From positions 268,017-332,016 of the forward strand of contig NZ_BMRO01000001.1 of the NCBI RefSeq assembly GCF_014648675.1: a stretch of 64,000 bases of DNA. The letters run 5' to 3'. Position 1 is the stretch's first letter; every line of letters begins with the position of its first letter. The notes beneath the pieces are model-generated. The model did not search any database, was not told where the DNA came from, and saw nothing but the letters and a program-made list of their open reading frames with translations. The DNA comes from Actinomadura livida (GTDB lineage: Bacteria; Actinomycetota; Actinomycetes; Streptosporangiales; Streptosporangiaceae). A program made the translations under genes and the position numbers. Positions 55,321-64,000 of the stretch are shown in pieces.

Positions 55321-55773
55321 TCAATAGCGGGCGGGGCCGGCGCCCATCTCCGTCACCGGAGGACCCGAGTACGGAGGCTGTCCCTGCTCCTGCGCGCGCA
55401 GCGCGGGCGAGAGAACCCGGCCCACGCGCTCGACCAGCAGCGTCATCTCGTACGCGACGAGTCCGAGGTCGCAGTCCGGCGCCGCCAGCACCGCGAACAC
55501 CGACCCGTTCGTGATGGACATCACGAACAGCAGGCCGCGGTCCATCTCGACGACGGTCTGGTTCACCCCGCCCGCGTCGAAGATCTTCGCCGCGCCCTGG
55601 GTCAGGCTCATCAACCCCGAGGCGATCGCCGAGAGCTGGTCCGCACGCTCGGGCGGGAAGCCCGACGAGTAGGCCATCGGCAATCCGTCCGAGGAGACCA
55701 CGACGGCGTGCGCGACCTTCGCGACACGGTCCGCGAAGTTCGTCACCAACCAGTTGAGATCCTGCCCGCTCAC
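55321..55773 (-). CDS. cvnB: conservon roadblock/LC7 protein CvnB
   Basis: 150-residue roadblock/LC7-domain protein (residues ~5-120), the GTPase-activating or regulatory partner of CvnD. LNWLVTNFADRVAKVAHAVVVSSDGLPMAYS and the DRGLLFVMSITNGSVFAVLAAPDCDLGLV core are typical. The C-terminal ~30 residues are disordered. ATGA overlap with CvnA gives strict coupling. Confidence 0.93.
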   Translation of the reverse strand: MSGQDLNWLVTNFADRVAKVAHAVVVSSDGLPMAYSSGFPPERADQLSAIASGLMSLTQGAAKIFDAGGVNQTVVEMDRGLLFVMSITNGSVFAVLAAPDCDLGLVAYEMTLLVERVGRVLSPALRAQEQGQPPYSGPPVTEMGAGPARY

Positions 55774-58700
55774 CGGGTGCCTCCTGTCTCGCCGTCACCC
55801 TGTGACGGCGCCTCACCTGACGTGCCTGCGCCGCGGGCCTCGTGGCGTCCCCGATGGACACCTCGCTGGAGGCTCGCGAAGCGGTTGCGTACGACGTCGG
55901 CCGTCTGGCCGTATCCCTGCCCGTCCGGCGCCGGCCCGCCGGGCGCCTGCCGGCCCGGCGCGGCCTGCCCCTGACCGGGGCTCTGCGGCACCGCCTGGCC
56001 CGCAGCCGATCCGGCTCCGGCCTGCGCGTTCCCGGCCGGCGCGGCCGCGCGGCCCACCGCCCCGGGGACCCGGTTCTTGCCCGGCACCCGCTTCGGCAGC
56101 CCGACGTTGGTACGCGTCGTCGCGACGGGCTCGCGGGCGGCCTCGGCGGCGCGGAAGCCCGCGTCCGCCGGGGACTCCCAGCCCCGCGCGGGGTCCTCCC
56201 CCGAGTTGTCTCCCGACCTTCGCATGAACCACTCCGATTGCATCGCGTCGAAGATGGGCGAACGCTCGGGCACCCGCGGTGGCGCCTGCTGCTCGGGCGG
56301 CGCCTGCACCGGCGGTGCCTGGGGCGCCCGCACGGACGGTTCGGAGACGGGCGGGTCCTGGAACGACTCCGCCGCCGGCCGCGGCATCCCGCCCGTGTCC
56401 CACTGGGACGTGCGCCGCCGCATCCCGGGACCGGTCTGCGAGGCGTCGCCGTAGGGGGCCTGCGGCCCCTGCCCGGAGTCTCCGCCCACCTGCTCCAGCG
56501 GCCCGGTCTCCCAGGGGATCTGCCGCGGGCCCCCCGGCTCGGGCACCATCGGCTGGGCCTCGGGGACGACGGACTGGGGCCCGCCCTGCGCACCGGCCTG
56601 GCCATAGGCGCCGTTGGCGGCGCCGGCGGCGCCGGCAGCGCCGTCCTGCCGCTCGCTGCGCGGCTGGAACAGGCCGTTGGGGCCGTCGTCGACCGGGCGT
56701 CCCGGCATGTGCGCGCCGGGGCGGCGGATGGGCAGCTCGCCCGGGCGGCGCGGCGGCTGCCGGTCGCCGGGCTGGTACGGGTCGTCGGCGGGCCGTCCCT
56801 GGTCGCCGGGCGACACGGTGGGCAGCGGCCCGGTGCTGGGGAACGAGCCGGGCCCGCCGCCGGCGGCGGGGATCGGACCCGTCTCGTTCATGGCCGGCTG
56901 GGGCCCGGTCGCGCCGCGCAGGGAGCGCAGCGGGCCGGTGCCGCCGACCATCGGGTGCGACCCGGTCCCGTAGTCGTCCTGGGCGAACCCGCCGGAGCCG
57001 ATGGCGGGCGGCTCGGCGCTGCTGGTCAGCGCGGCGAGCTGCTGGCCGTCGCTCTCCCGGCCGTTGAAGCCGCCGCGGCCGCCGAACCCGCCGGACTCGC
57101 CGGGGGTGATCACCGCGTCGGGCAGCACCACGAACGCGGTGAGGCCGCCGCCCTGCGCGGCGCGCAGCTCCACGCGGATCCCGTGCCGGACGGCCAGGCG
57201 GCCGACCACGAACAGGCCCATGCGGCGGGCCGCGGAGAAGTCGATGACGGGCGGGTTCGCGAGCCGCCAGTTGGCCTGCTCCAGCTCCTCGGCCGACATG
57301 CCCACGCCGTTGTCGGTGATCTGCAGCATGGCGCCGCCGCCGCTCAGCATCTGCCCGGAGACGGTGACCTTGGTGTGGTCGGCGGAGAAGACCGTGGCGT
57401 TCTCCACCAGCTCGGCCAGCAGGTGGACGAGGTCGTTGACGACGGGGCCGGCGACGGTCATGTCGCCCTGAACCCGGAGCGCGACGCGTTCGTACTGCTC
57501 AACCTCGGACAGCGAGGCGCGGACGACGTCGATCAGCGGAACCGGCTGGTTCCACCGGCGCACCTGGTCCTGGCCGCCGAGGACGAGGAGGTTCTCATTG
57601 TTGCGGCGCATGCGGGTCGCCAGGTGGTCCAGCCGGAACAGGTTCCCGAGCTGCTCCTCGTCGCGCTCGCTCTGCTCCAGCTCCTCGATCAGCTTCAGCT
57701 GGCGCTCGATCAGCGACTGGCTGCGGCGCGAGAGGTTGACGAACATCGCGTTGATGTTGCCGCGCAGGACCGCCTCGTCGGCCGCCAGCCGGACCGCCTC
57801 GCGGTGGACCTCGTCGAACGCCCGCGCGACCTGGCCGATCTCGTCGGTGGAGTCGATCTCGATGGGTTCGACCTCAATGCCGCCCGCGGCGGCCTCCGGA
57901 TCGCGCAGCCGGTCGACCAGGCCCGGCAGCCGGGTGCCGGCCACCTCCAGCGCGCCGGACTGCAGCCGGCGCAGCGGGCGCACCAGCGAGCGGGCCACCA
58001 GGATGACGGTCGCCAGGACGATCGCGAGGACGAGGAACAGCAGCGCCCCGTCCCGGATCGCGTCGGTCTGCGCGCTGGACTGGGCGTCGTCGGCCCCGGC
58101 GGCGAGATCCGAGGCGATCTTCTGCTCGACGGTGCGCAGCTTGTCGATGCGCACGGTGGAGTCGGACGTCCAGCTGTTCGCGACGCGGCTGCCGAGCCGG
58201 ACCTGCAGCTCCTGGTTGCTGTCGGCGACCGCGAGGGCCCGCAGCCGGGTGATCTCCGCGCGGTCCAGCTCGGGGCCGGTGACGGTGTCCTCGAAGAGCT
58301 GGAGCTGCGTCACGGTGGCCGAGCTGCGGAACGCCTCGATGCTGGTGTTCAGGTCGGCGCGGGCGTCGTCGACCGAGGCGCGGTCGATCGGGAGGAACTG
58401 CCCCTCCCAGAGGGCCGCGGCGACGAGGGCGCGCTCCCGGGACGCGGCGTCCTTGGCGCTCGCCAGGTCGGCGAGGGCCAGCGCGCCCTGCGCCAGCTCG
58501 GGCGTCGGGGCGTCCTGGGAGACCAGCAGGTGGTATCCGCTGAAGTCGTCGACGAACTCGCCGTACTTGTCGATGATCGGACCCGGTGCCAGGCTCGCGG
58601 ACAGGGCCCGCAGCGCCGGCAGGTCGTTCACCCGGTCGAGGACGTTCCCGAGCGCCAGATCCAGCCCGGGTGCGTTGACCTCCAGGCCCTGGGCCGCGGC

Positions 58701-59072
58701 CTGCACCTTGCGGGCGGCGGCGTCCACGCCCGCCTGGCGCTGTTTCAGCTCCTCGTCGCTGATGGCGCGCGCGCCGCCCGCGGCCCGGCTCGCCATGGCG
58801 TCGCGCTCGTTCTCCACCTCGTGCGCGAGCGCAGTCAGTTCCTTACCGAGCGTAGCCATCTGGCCGGTCCGGCGGTAGGCGTCGGCGTCCTCCATGGACA
58901 CCTGGACGCGGAAGCCCGCAAGGAGTGCGGCCACGATCGTGGGCACCGCGATGAGGGCGAAGAGGCGCGTCCGCACGCGCCAGTTGCGCAGCTTGAACCG
59001 GCCTCCCAGGAAGCCTCGCTTGGGGGCGTCTTCGCTGGCAGACAGGCCTGGCTGAGGGGACTGCGGGGCCAT
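55770..59072 (-). CDS. cvnA: conservon sensor histidine-kinase-like protein CvnA
   Basis: 1100-residue membrane sensor. Helix 1 (~37-57), a large extracytoplasmic nitrate/nitrite-sensing-like (NIT) domain, helix 2 near 340, HAMP region, dimerisation helices (LIERQLKLIEELEQSE and the DHLATRMRRNNENLLVLGG stretch, where a His is present), then a HATPase with N-box LLAELVENATVFS and G1 box ITDNGVGM. The last ~440 residues are a long Pro/Gly/Gln-rich tail. The ATG at 59072 is preceded by GAAGGGG; a GTG eight codons earlier is possible. It starts the Cvn operon; no CvnE P450 follows CvnD. Confidence 0.92.
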   Translation of the reverse strand: MAPQSPQPGLSASEDAPKRGFLGGRFKLRNWRVRTRLFALIAVPTIVAALLAGFRVQVSMEDADAYRRTGQMATLGKELTALAHEVENERDAMASRAAGGARAISDEELKQRQAGVDAAARKVQAAAQGLEVNAPGLDLALGNVLDRVNDLPALRALSASLAPGPIIDKYGEFVDDFSGYHLLVSQDAPTPELAQGALALADLASAKDAASRERALVAAALWEGQFLPIDRASVDDARADLNTSIEAFRSSATVTQLQLFEDTVTGPELDRAEITRLRALAVADSNQELQVRLGSRVANSWTSDSTVRIDKLRTVEQKIASDLAAGADDAQSSAQTDAIRDGALLFLVLAIVLATVILVARSLVRPLRRLQSGALEVAGTRLPGLVDRLRDPEAAAGGIEVEPIEIDSTDEIGQVARAFDEVHREAVRLAADEAVLRGNINAMFVNLSRRSQSLIERQLKLIEELEQSERDEEQLGNLFRLDHLATRMRRNNENLLVLGGQDQVRRWNQPVPLIDVVRASLSEVEQYERVALRVQGDMTVAGPVVNDLVHLLAELVENATVFSADHTKVTVSGQMLSGGGAMLQITDNGVGMSAEELEQANWRLANPPVIDFSAARRMGLFVVGRLAVRHGIRVELRAAQGGGLTAFVVLPDAVITPGESGGFGGRGGFNGRESDGQQLAALTSSAEPPAIGSGGFAQDDYGTGSHPMVGGTGPLRSLRGATGPQPAMNETGPIPAAGGGPGSFPSTGPLPTVSPGDQGRPADDPYQPGDRQPPRRPGELPIRRPGAHMPGRPVDDGPNGLFQPRSERQDGAAGAAGAANGAYGQAGAQGGPQSVVPEAQPMVPEPGGPRQIPWETGPLEQVGGDSGQGPQAPYGDASQTGPGMRRRTSQWDTGGMPRPAAESFQDPPVSEPSVRAPQAPPVQAPPEQQAPPRVPERSPIFDAMQSEWFMRRSGDNSGEDPARGWESPADAGFRAAEAAREPVATTRTNVGLPKRVPGKNRVPGAVGRAAAPAGNAQAGAGSAAGQAVPQSPGQGQAAPGRQAPGGPAPDGQGYGQTADVVRNRFASLQRGVHRGRHEARGAGTSGEAPSQGDGETGGTR

Positions 59073-59419
59073 CTCGGCCCCTTCGGCTTTCCGCACTGCC
59101 CTCCGCTACCTCTCAATGGGTCGATCGCTCGCGGCGCACAGTGACCCTGACCGAGATCCGGGTCGTGTCACCTGCCCGCACCACTGTGGGCAAGCGCCGA
59201 ACATTGCAACACAGAGCAACCATCATGGCCAACCCGAATGATCACACAGGTCTAGACTTGTGATGTAGGAGACGTAAATGTCACAGCTTGCTCATGTGTG
59301 TTCACATAAGTGCACGTAAAGCTGGCATCTCCCCCATAGCGCGCCCGTGGTGCGCTACGCTCCCGGCTCGTTGAAAGATCGACTTTCAGCCAGCTTCCCC
59401 CGCAAATGGAGCATTGATC
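59073..59419. other. divergent promoter region between the conservon and the ABC importer
   Basis: 347 bp with no gene. It is less GC-rich than its surroundings around 59170-59320 and must hold promoters for both cvnA and the binding-protein gene. Short inverted repeats are present, including ATGTG-TGTT-CACAT near 59294 and TGAAAG-N5-CTTTCA at 59372-59388. Confidence 0.6.
59372..59388. promoter_or_regulatory. inverted repeat before the ABC importer
   Basis: TGAAAG (59372-59377) and CTTTCA (59383-59388) flank a 5-base spacer, about 32 bp before the binding-protein ATG. It may be an operator or a short leader hairpin. Confidence 0.4.
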
Positions 59420-60406
59420 ATGTCTGCTTCCCACCGCCGCACCTTCCTCGGCGGCGCACTGGCCATCGCGCTCGGGCTCACCGTCGTCGCCTGCGGCGAC
59501 TCCGACGAGGGATCCTCGGCCAACGGCCTGGAGAAGACCGATATCACCCTCGGCACCATGACCGTCGCCGACACCGCCCCCGTGCAGATCGCCATCGACA
59601 AGGGCCTGTTCAAGGCCGAGGGCCTGAACGTCAAGACGCAGGTGATCCAGGGCGGCGCCGCCGGCATCCCGCTGCTCAAGAGCGGCCGCCTGGACTTCAG
59701 CTTCGGCAACTACGTCTCGCTGCTGACCGCCGGCGTCAAGGACCCGGGCTTCAAGCCCAAGATCGTCGCCGAGGGATTCCAGAGCGCCTCGAAGACCCAC
59801 ACCCTGATGGTCCGCAAGGACTCCCCGTACCGCACGATCAAGGACCTCGAGGGCAAGAAGATCGGCGTCAACACGCGCCGCAACATCAGCACGCTGCTGG
59901 TCCGCGCCGCCGGCAAGCCGCAGGGCGTCGAGTTCGACGAGGACAAGAACTTCGTCGAGGTCCCCCCGCCCGCCATGGAGCAGGCTCTGAAGTCCAAGAG
60001 CGTCGAGGCCGTCCAGGCGATCGAGCCGTTCGGCACCCAGATGCAGAAGACGCTGGGCGCCCGCATGGTCTCCGACCTGTCCAGCGGCCCCACCGCCGAC
60101 TTCCCGATCGCCGGCTACGCCGCCACCGAGAAGTTCATCCAGGAGCACCCGAAGACGACCGCCGCGTTCCAGCGCGCGCTGCAGAAGGCCCAGGGCATGG
60201 CGGCCGACCGTAAGCTCGTGCAGGACACCCTGCCGACCTACGCCAAGGGCATCAACGAAGAGGTCGCCTCGACCATGAGCTACGGCACGTTCCCGACCAC
60301 GCTGAACGCCACCAGGCTCCAGCGCGTGGCGGACGTGATGCTCCAGTTCGGCTACGTCGAAGAGAAGATCGACGTGAAGCAGTTCATCGCCGAATCCGCC
60401 GCATGA
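59420..60406 (+). CDS. NMT1/SsuA-type substrate-binding lipoprotein
   Basis: 328-residue binding protein. A twin-Arg-like HRRTFLGGALAIALGLTVVAC signal ends in a lipobox Cys near residue 25. The mature part has the NMT1/THI5/SsuA fold (ITLGTMTVADTAPVQIAIDKGLFKAEGLNV, QGGAAGIPLLKSGRLDFSFGNYVS). Such proteins bind sulfonates, nitrate, aromatic acids or pyrimidine precursors. ATG at 59420 with GGAG upstream; a TTG two codons earlier is less likely. Ends in ATGA overlap with the first permease. Confidence 0.9.
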   Translation: MSASHRRTFLGGALAIALGLTVVACGDSDEGSSANGLEKTDITLGTMTVADTAPVQIAIDKGLFKAEGLNVKTQVIQGGAAGIPLLKSGRLDFSFGNYVSLLTAGVKDPGFKPKIVAEGFQSASKTHTLMVRKDSPYRTIKDLEGKKIGVNTRRNISTLLVRAAGKPQGVEFDEDKNFVEVPPPAMEQALKSKSVEAVQAIEPFGTQMQKTLGARMVSDLSSGPTADFPIAGYAATEKFIQEHPKTTAAFQRALQKAQGMAADRKLVQDTLPTYAKGINEEVASTMSYGTFPTTLNATRLQRVADVMLQFGYVEEKIDVKQFIAESAA

Positions 60407-61179
60407 GTTTTCGCCGCATCGTCTTCGGCGCCGCCGGGGTGGCCGGTGCGGTCGCACTCCTCGAGGTCGTGAGCCGTACCGGCCTCGTGGACGCGTCCGC
60501 CCTCCCCCCGGCGACGACCGTTCTGGGGGAGGCCGCGAAGCTCGCCGTCGACGGGAAGTTCCTCGCCGACGTCGCGGCGACGCTTCAGGCGTGGTTCGGC
60601 GGGCTCGCGCTGGCGGTGCTCGTGGCGGTCCCGCTGGGCGTCCTGCTCGGCTCGGTACCGCTGCTGGGCACCGCCGCCCGCGCGCTCGTCGAACTCATGC
60701 GGCCCATTCCCTCGGTCGCGCTGATCCCGCTCGCCATCATCCTGTTCGCGGACCCGACGCAGATGAAGATGTCGCTGATCTTCTACGCGTGCCTGTGGCC
60801 GATCCTCATCAACACCCTGTACGCGCTCCGCGACGTCGACCCGGTCGCGAAGGACAGCCTGCGCAGCTTCGGGTTCGGGACGCCGTCGGTGCTGTGGCGC
60901 GTCTCGCTGCCGAGCGCCGCGCCGTTCATCACCACCGGCGTCCGCATCGCCGCCTCCGTCGCCCTCATCGTCGTGGTCAGCACCGAGCTGCTGGCCGGCG
61001 GGATCAACGGCGTCGGCATCTACCTCAGCTCCACGCAGGCCGGCGGCGGCCGCACGGACCTGCTCCTGGCCGGAGCGGTCTGGGCCGGTGTCCTCGGGCT
61101 GCTGGCAAACCTGGCCCTGCTCGGGCTGGAACGGGTCGCGTTCCGGTGGCACTCCGCGAAGGTGGAGGCGATCGCATGA
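60403..61179 (+). CDS. ABC permease 1, SsuC-like
   Basis: 258-residue permease with five to six helices and the cytoplasmic EAA-type loop in DPVAKDSLRSFGFGTPSVLWRVSLPSAAPFITTGVRIA. It pairs with the next permease, which is a different sequence, so the transporter is probably a heterodimer, unlike the single SsuC/TauC. Coupled by ATGA to the binding protein before it and the permease after it. Confidence 0.9.
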   Translation: MSFRRIVFGAAGVAGAVALLEVVSRTGLVDASALPPATTVLGEAAKLAVDGKFLADVAATLQAWFGGLALAVLVAVPLGVLLGSVPLLGTAARALVELMRPIPSVALIPLAIILFADPTQMKMSLIFYACLWPILINTLYALRDVDPVAKDSLRSFGFGTPSVLWRVSLPSAAPFITTGVRIAASVALIVVVSTELLAGGINGVGIYLSSTQAGGGRTDLLLAGAVWAGVLGLLANLALLGLERVAFRWHSAKVEAIA

Positions 61180-61979
61180 GGATCCTCAAGGCGCTCCGCG
61201 GATTCGTCGAGCGCGCCTGGCTCGTCGCCCTGGTCTTCGTGCTGTGGGAGGTCGTCACCCGGGCGGTGAACGAGACCTACTTCCCGCCGCCGACCCGGAT
61301 CGCCCAGGCGCTGCACGAGCTGTGGTTCTCCGGGCCCGCGTCCAGCCTGTTCCTCACGGAGAACGCCACGGACGACTTCTCCACCAGCCTCACCCACCTG
61401 TTCATCGGGTGGGGCGCGGCGGGCGCCGCCGGCGTCGTGCTGGGCGCGGCGATCGGACGGTCGCAGGTCCTCTACGACATGGCGAGCCCGGTGCTGGAGT
61501 TCCTGCGCGCGGTGCCGCCGCCGACGCTGCTGCCGTTCTTCATCATCGTGTTCCAGCTCGGCTCCACCATGCAGATCGTCACGATCGCGTTCGGCGTGGT
61601 GTGGCCGGTGCTGCTCAACACATGCGACGGTGTCCGCACCGTGGAGTCCCTGCAGCTGGAGACGGCCAGGGTGTTCGGCGTCGGCCGGTTCCGCCGGCTG
61701 GTGACCATCATCCTCCCCGGAGCGGCGCCGAAGATCTTCGCGGGGCTGCGGGTCGCGCTGTCGTTCGCGCTGATCCTCATGGTCATCTCCGAGCTGTTCG
61801 GCAGCACCGCGGGCATCGGCTCCGAGCTCCTCGGCGCCCAGCGCTCGTTCGAGCTGCCCCGGATGTGGGCCGGCATCGTCATGCTGGGCATCCTCGGCTT
61901 CGTGTTCAACGCCGTGTTCATGCTCCTGGAGCGCCGCCTGCTGGCCTGGCACATCGGTGCGCAGCGGCTCGCGACTTGA
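61176..61979 (+). CDS. ABC permease 2, SsuC-like
   Basis: 267-residue permease with six helices and an EAA-type loop in SLQLETARVFGVGRFRRLVTIILPGAAPKIFAGLRVALS. The first helix starts at residue ~15. It overlaps permease 1 by ATGA. A 55-bp gap separates it from the ATPase. The presence of two distinct permeases is seen in some NMT1-type systems. Confidence 0.9.
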   Translation: MRILKALRGFVERAWLVALVFVLWEVVTRAVNETYFPPPTRIAQALHELWFSGPASSLFLTENATDDFSTSLTHLFIGWGAAGAAGVVLGAAIGRSQVLYDMASPVLEFLRAVPPPTLLPFFIIVFQLGSTMQIVTIAFGVVWPVLLNTCDGVRTVESLQLETARVFGVGRFRRLVTIILPGAAPKIFAGLRVALSFALILMVISELFGSTAGIGSELLGAQRSFELPRMWAGIVMLGILGFVFNAVFMLLERRLLAWHIGAQRLAT

Positions 61980-62034
61980 CCGACGCCCCCACGCTGACGA
62001 CCCTCATGACGTACACACAGAAAAGGTGGCCGTG

Positions 62035-62871
62035 ATGCTTCAGATAACCGGCCTCACCCACTCCTACGGAGGAGACGGGCTCAAGGTACTCGACGGCCTC
62101 GACCTCACCGTCCCGGACGGGCAGCTGGTCAGCATCGTCGGGCCGTCCGGCTGCGGCAAGTCGACGCTGCTGCGCTGCATCGCCGGGCTGATCCAGCCGA
62201 CCGGCGGGCGGCTGACCCTGGACGGCAGGCCGATCAACGGCGTGCCCGACGACCTCGCGGTCGTGTTCCAGGACTACAGCCGCTCGCTGTTCCCCTGGCT
62301 GAGCGTCCGCGACAACGTGGCGCTGCCGCTGCGCCGGCGCGGGAAGTCGCGCTCGGAGCGGCGGGCCGCCGCGGAGGAGGCCCTGGAGTCGGTGGGCCTC
62401 CACGACGCGGGGCGCAAGTACCCGTGGCAGCTGTCCGGCGGCATGCAGCAGCGCGTGTCGATCGCGCGGGCGCTGGCCTACCGCCCGTCGCTGCTGCTGA
62501 TGGACGAGCCGTTCGGCTCCGTGGACGCGCAGACCCGGGAGGACCTGGAGGACCTCGTCCTCCAGGTGCACCGCACGGAGAAGATGACGATCCTGCTGGT
62601 CACCCACGACATCGACGAGAGCGTCTACGTCGGTGACCGGGTCGTCGTCCTGAACCGCTCGCCCGCCCGGGTGCACGCCGACCTGCCCGTCGGGCTGCCG
62701 TCCGTCCGCGACCAGATCGACACCCGCGGGCTGCCGGAGTTCGTCCAGCTGCGGGCCGAGGTCGGGCGGCTGGTCCGCGGCGGCGCGCGGGTGCCGGGCG
62801 CGGCCCCCGTCGGCGCGCAGCCGGCCGGGGTGGCGGAGGCCAAGGGCGCCGGCGCGAAACCGGCTCCCTGA
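62035..62871 (+). CDS. ABC importer ATPase, SsuB-like
   Basis: 278-residue ATPase. Walker A GPSGCGKST, Q-loop VFQDYSRSLFPWLSV, signature LSGGMQQRV, Walker B LLLMDEPFGSVD and H-loop LVTHDIDES are all present. The C-terminus has a ~30-residue Ala/Pro/Gly tail. The ATG at 62035 is five bases after AAAAGGTGG; a GTG one codon earlier is too close to it. With the binding protein and both permeases it forms a complete importer. Confidence 0.93.
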   Translation: MLQITGLTHSYGGDGLKVLDGLDLTVPDGQLVSIVGPSGCGKSTLLRCIAGLIQPTGGRLTLDGRPINGVPDDLAVVFQDYSRSLFPWLSVRDNVALPLRRRGKSRSERRAAAEEALESVGLHDAGRKYPWQLSGGMQQRVSIARALAYRPSLLLMDEPFGSVDAQTREDLEDLVLQVHRTEKMTILLVTHDIDESVYVGDRVVVLNRSPARVHADLPVGLPSVRDQIDTRGLPEFVQLRAEVGRLVRGGARVPGAAPVGAQPAGVAEAKGAGAKPAP

Positions 62872-62987
62872 CGGACGGCTCACACCGCACGAACCGCCGC
62901 CGCGCGCGGCGGCGGAGGAACGAGACCGGGGCGGACGGGGCCGCCATCGCATCGGCCCCGCCTGCCCGCACAAGGGGAGGGCGATTC

Positions 62988-64000
62988 ATGCGCGTACTCA
63001 TCGTGGGTGCGGGGATCGGCGGGCTCACCACCGCCCTGAGCCTGCACGAGGCCGGCGTCGAGGCGCTCGTCGTCGACTCCGCCGTCCGGCTGCGGCCGCT
63101 CGGCGTCGGCATCAACCTGCTCCCGCACGCCGTCCGGGAGCTCACCGAGCTGGGTCTCGGCGACGACCTCGCCGAGACCGGCGTCCCCACGGCCGAGACG
63201 GTGCACTTCGACCGGTACGGCGGCCGGATCTGGGCCGAGCCGCGAGGACGTGCGCTCGGCTACCGCTGGCCGCAGTACTCCATCCACCGCGGCGAACTGC
63301 AGATGATGCTGCTGGACGCCGTCCTGGCGCGGCTCGGCGAGAGCGCCGTCCGCACCGGGACCGTGTTCGAGGGCTTCGAGCAGGACGGGGAGAGCGTGCG
63401 GGCGCGGCTGCGCGACCGCGCGTCCGGCACCGCCGACACCGTCACCGCCGACGTCCTGATCGGCGCGGACGGCCTGCACTCCGCGGTCCGGGCCCAGCTG
63501 AACCCGGGCGAGAAGGCGCCGCTGTGGAACGGGATCAGGATGTGGCGCGGCGTCACCGAGGGCGAGCCGTTCCTCACCGGGCGGACGCTGGCCATCGCGG
63601 GCAGCAACGCCGCGTCCAAGATGGTCGTCTACCCGATCTCCATGCGCGCCGAGCGCCGGGGCAGTGCGCTGCTGAACTGGGTGGCCGAGGTCAGGCTCAC
63701 GGACGACCAGCTGGAGGAGACCGCGGACTGGAACCGGACGGGCCGCCTGGAGGACGTGCTCCCCCACTTCGCCGACTGGAAGTTCGACTGGCTCGACATC
63801 CCGGCGATGCTGTCCGGCTCGGCGGAGATCCTCGAGTACCCGATGGTCGACCGCGATCCCCTGGACCGCTGGACGTCCGGCCGGGTGACCCTGCTCGGCG
63901 ACGCCGCCCACCCGATGTACCCGATCGGGTCGAACGGCGGGTCCCAGGCCGTGCTGGACGCCCGCGTCCTGGCGCACGAGCTGGTCCGGGCCGCCGACCC
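62988..64000 (+). CDS. FAD-dependent aromatic-type monooxygenase (cut by window end)
   Basis: At least 337 residues, incomplete at the right edge. N-terminal GAGIGGLTTALSLHEAG binds FAD, DVLIGADGLHSAVR is the DG motif, and GRVTLLGDAAHPMYPIGSNGGSQAVLDA the GD motif of class A flavin hydroxylases (salicylate/p-hydroxybenzoate type). ATG at 62988 with GGGGAGG upstream. It follows the importer by 116 bp on the same strand, so the importer may bring in its substrate, perhaps an aromatic acid. The stop lies beyond the window. Confidence 0.88.
   Translation, partial: MRVLIVGAGIGGLTTALSLHEAGVEALVVDSAVRLRPLGVGINLLPHAVRELTELGLGDDLAETGVPTAETVHFDRYGGRIWAEPRGRALGYRWPQYSIHRGELQMMLLDAVLARLGESAVRTGTVFEGFEQDGESVRARLRDRASGTADTVTADVLIGADGLHSAVRAQLNPGEKAPLWNGIRMWRGVTEGEPFLTGRTLAIAGSNAASKMVVYPISMRAERRGSALLNWVAEVRLTDDQLEETADWNRTGRLEDVLPHFADWKFDWLDIPAMLSGSAEILEYPMVDRDPLDRWTSGRVTLLGDAAHPMYPIGSNGGSQAVLDARVLAHELVRAAD

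Noticed and set aside
55842..59144. Plus-strand open frame of about 1100 codons opposite cvnA
   Set aside because: Antisense to intact CvnA domains and without a plausible ribosome site.

Overview
The window is GC-rich, gene-dense, single-chromosome-style DNA from an actinomycete. Supporting signs are a complete conservon (CvnA-B-C-D), a lon gene preceded by an HspR-type HAIR operator, a deazaflavin (F420)-type nitroreductase domain, PucR/LCP/DUF742 families, frequent GTG starts and many 4-bp ATGA/GTGA overlaps. A Streptosporangiales member such as Actinomadura is my best guess, but that is inference. I saw no rRNA, tRNA, insertion sequence, phage gene or CRISPR array.

Layout. 0-3.8 kb: Baeyer-Villiger-type monooxygenase, SDR, a multispanning membrane protein and a divergent stand-alone GroES. 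3.8-8 kb: sbcD-sbcC (minus). 8-9.2 kb: a RibD split into reductase then deaminase. 9.3-14.1 kb: aldehyde dehydrogenase and a giant HEAT-like protein. 14.2-19.0 kb: an FMO-SDR fusion coupled to a GPH-type MFS transporter, divergent from a PucR regulator, with two matching 16-bp operator candidates between them. 19.0-27.5 kb: an eight-gene, almost fully translationally coupled inositol operon (dehydrogenase, isomerase/dehydratase, iolC, iolB, iolD, and an FrcBCA-like ABC importer). 27.7-29.2 kb: an epimerase fused to an F420-type nitroreductase. 29.2-32.3 kb: VanZ-like protein and lon. 32.4-35.2 kb: a membrane-anchored NTPase-like protein with ten exact 36-residue Sel1-like repeats. 35.2-36.0 kb: mostly non-coding. 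36.0-37.8 kb: MarR-GNAT fusion under a 25-bp palindrome and two small membrane proteins. 37.9-41.9 kb: a SWIM-finger gene coupled to a large partner gene. 42.0-44.7 kb: ogt, TetR, SDR and glutathione peroxidase. 44.8-45.3 kb: two tiny paralogous membrane peptides. 45.4-49.1 kb: small protein, LCP cell-wall ligase and ABC exporter. 49.1-52.7 kb: triple-AAA protein. 52.9-54.1 kb: STAS protein and SGNH hydrolase. 54.2-59.1 kb: conservon. 59.4-64.0 kb: NMT1/SsuA-type ABC importer with two permeases, followed by a flavin monooxygenase cut by the window end.

How the genes work together. The clearest pathway is myo-inositol uptake and breakdown. The operon has the importer and most conversion steps, but iolA and a local regulator are absent. 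Two copies of a TGGA(A/G)CGTTCCA palindrome, one upstream and one inside the first gene, suggest control by a LacI-family protein encoded elsewhere. Two unrelated pairs of redox enzymes (FMO+SDR, epimerase+nitroreductase) are joined in frame, yet each keeps a strong internal Shine-Dalgarno and ATG at the junction. The best candidates for poorly described biology are the Sel1-repeat membrane NTPase, the SWIM pair, the triple-AAA protein, the paired micro-peptides and the PucR-linked FMO-SDR/transporter module.
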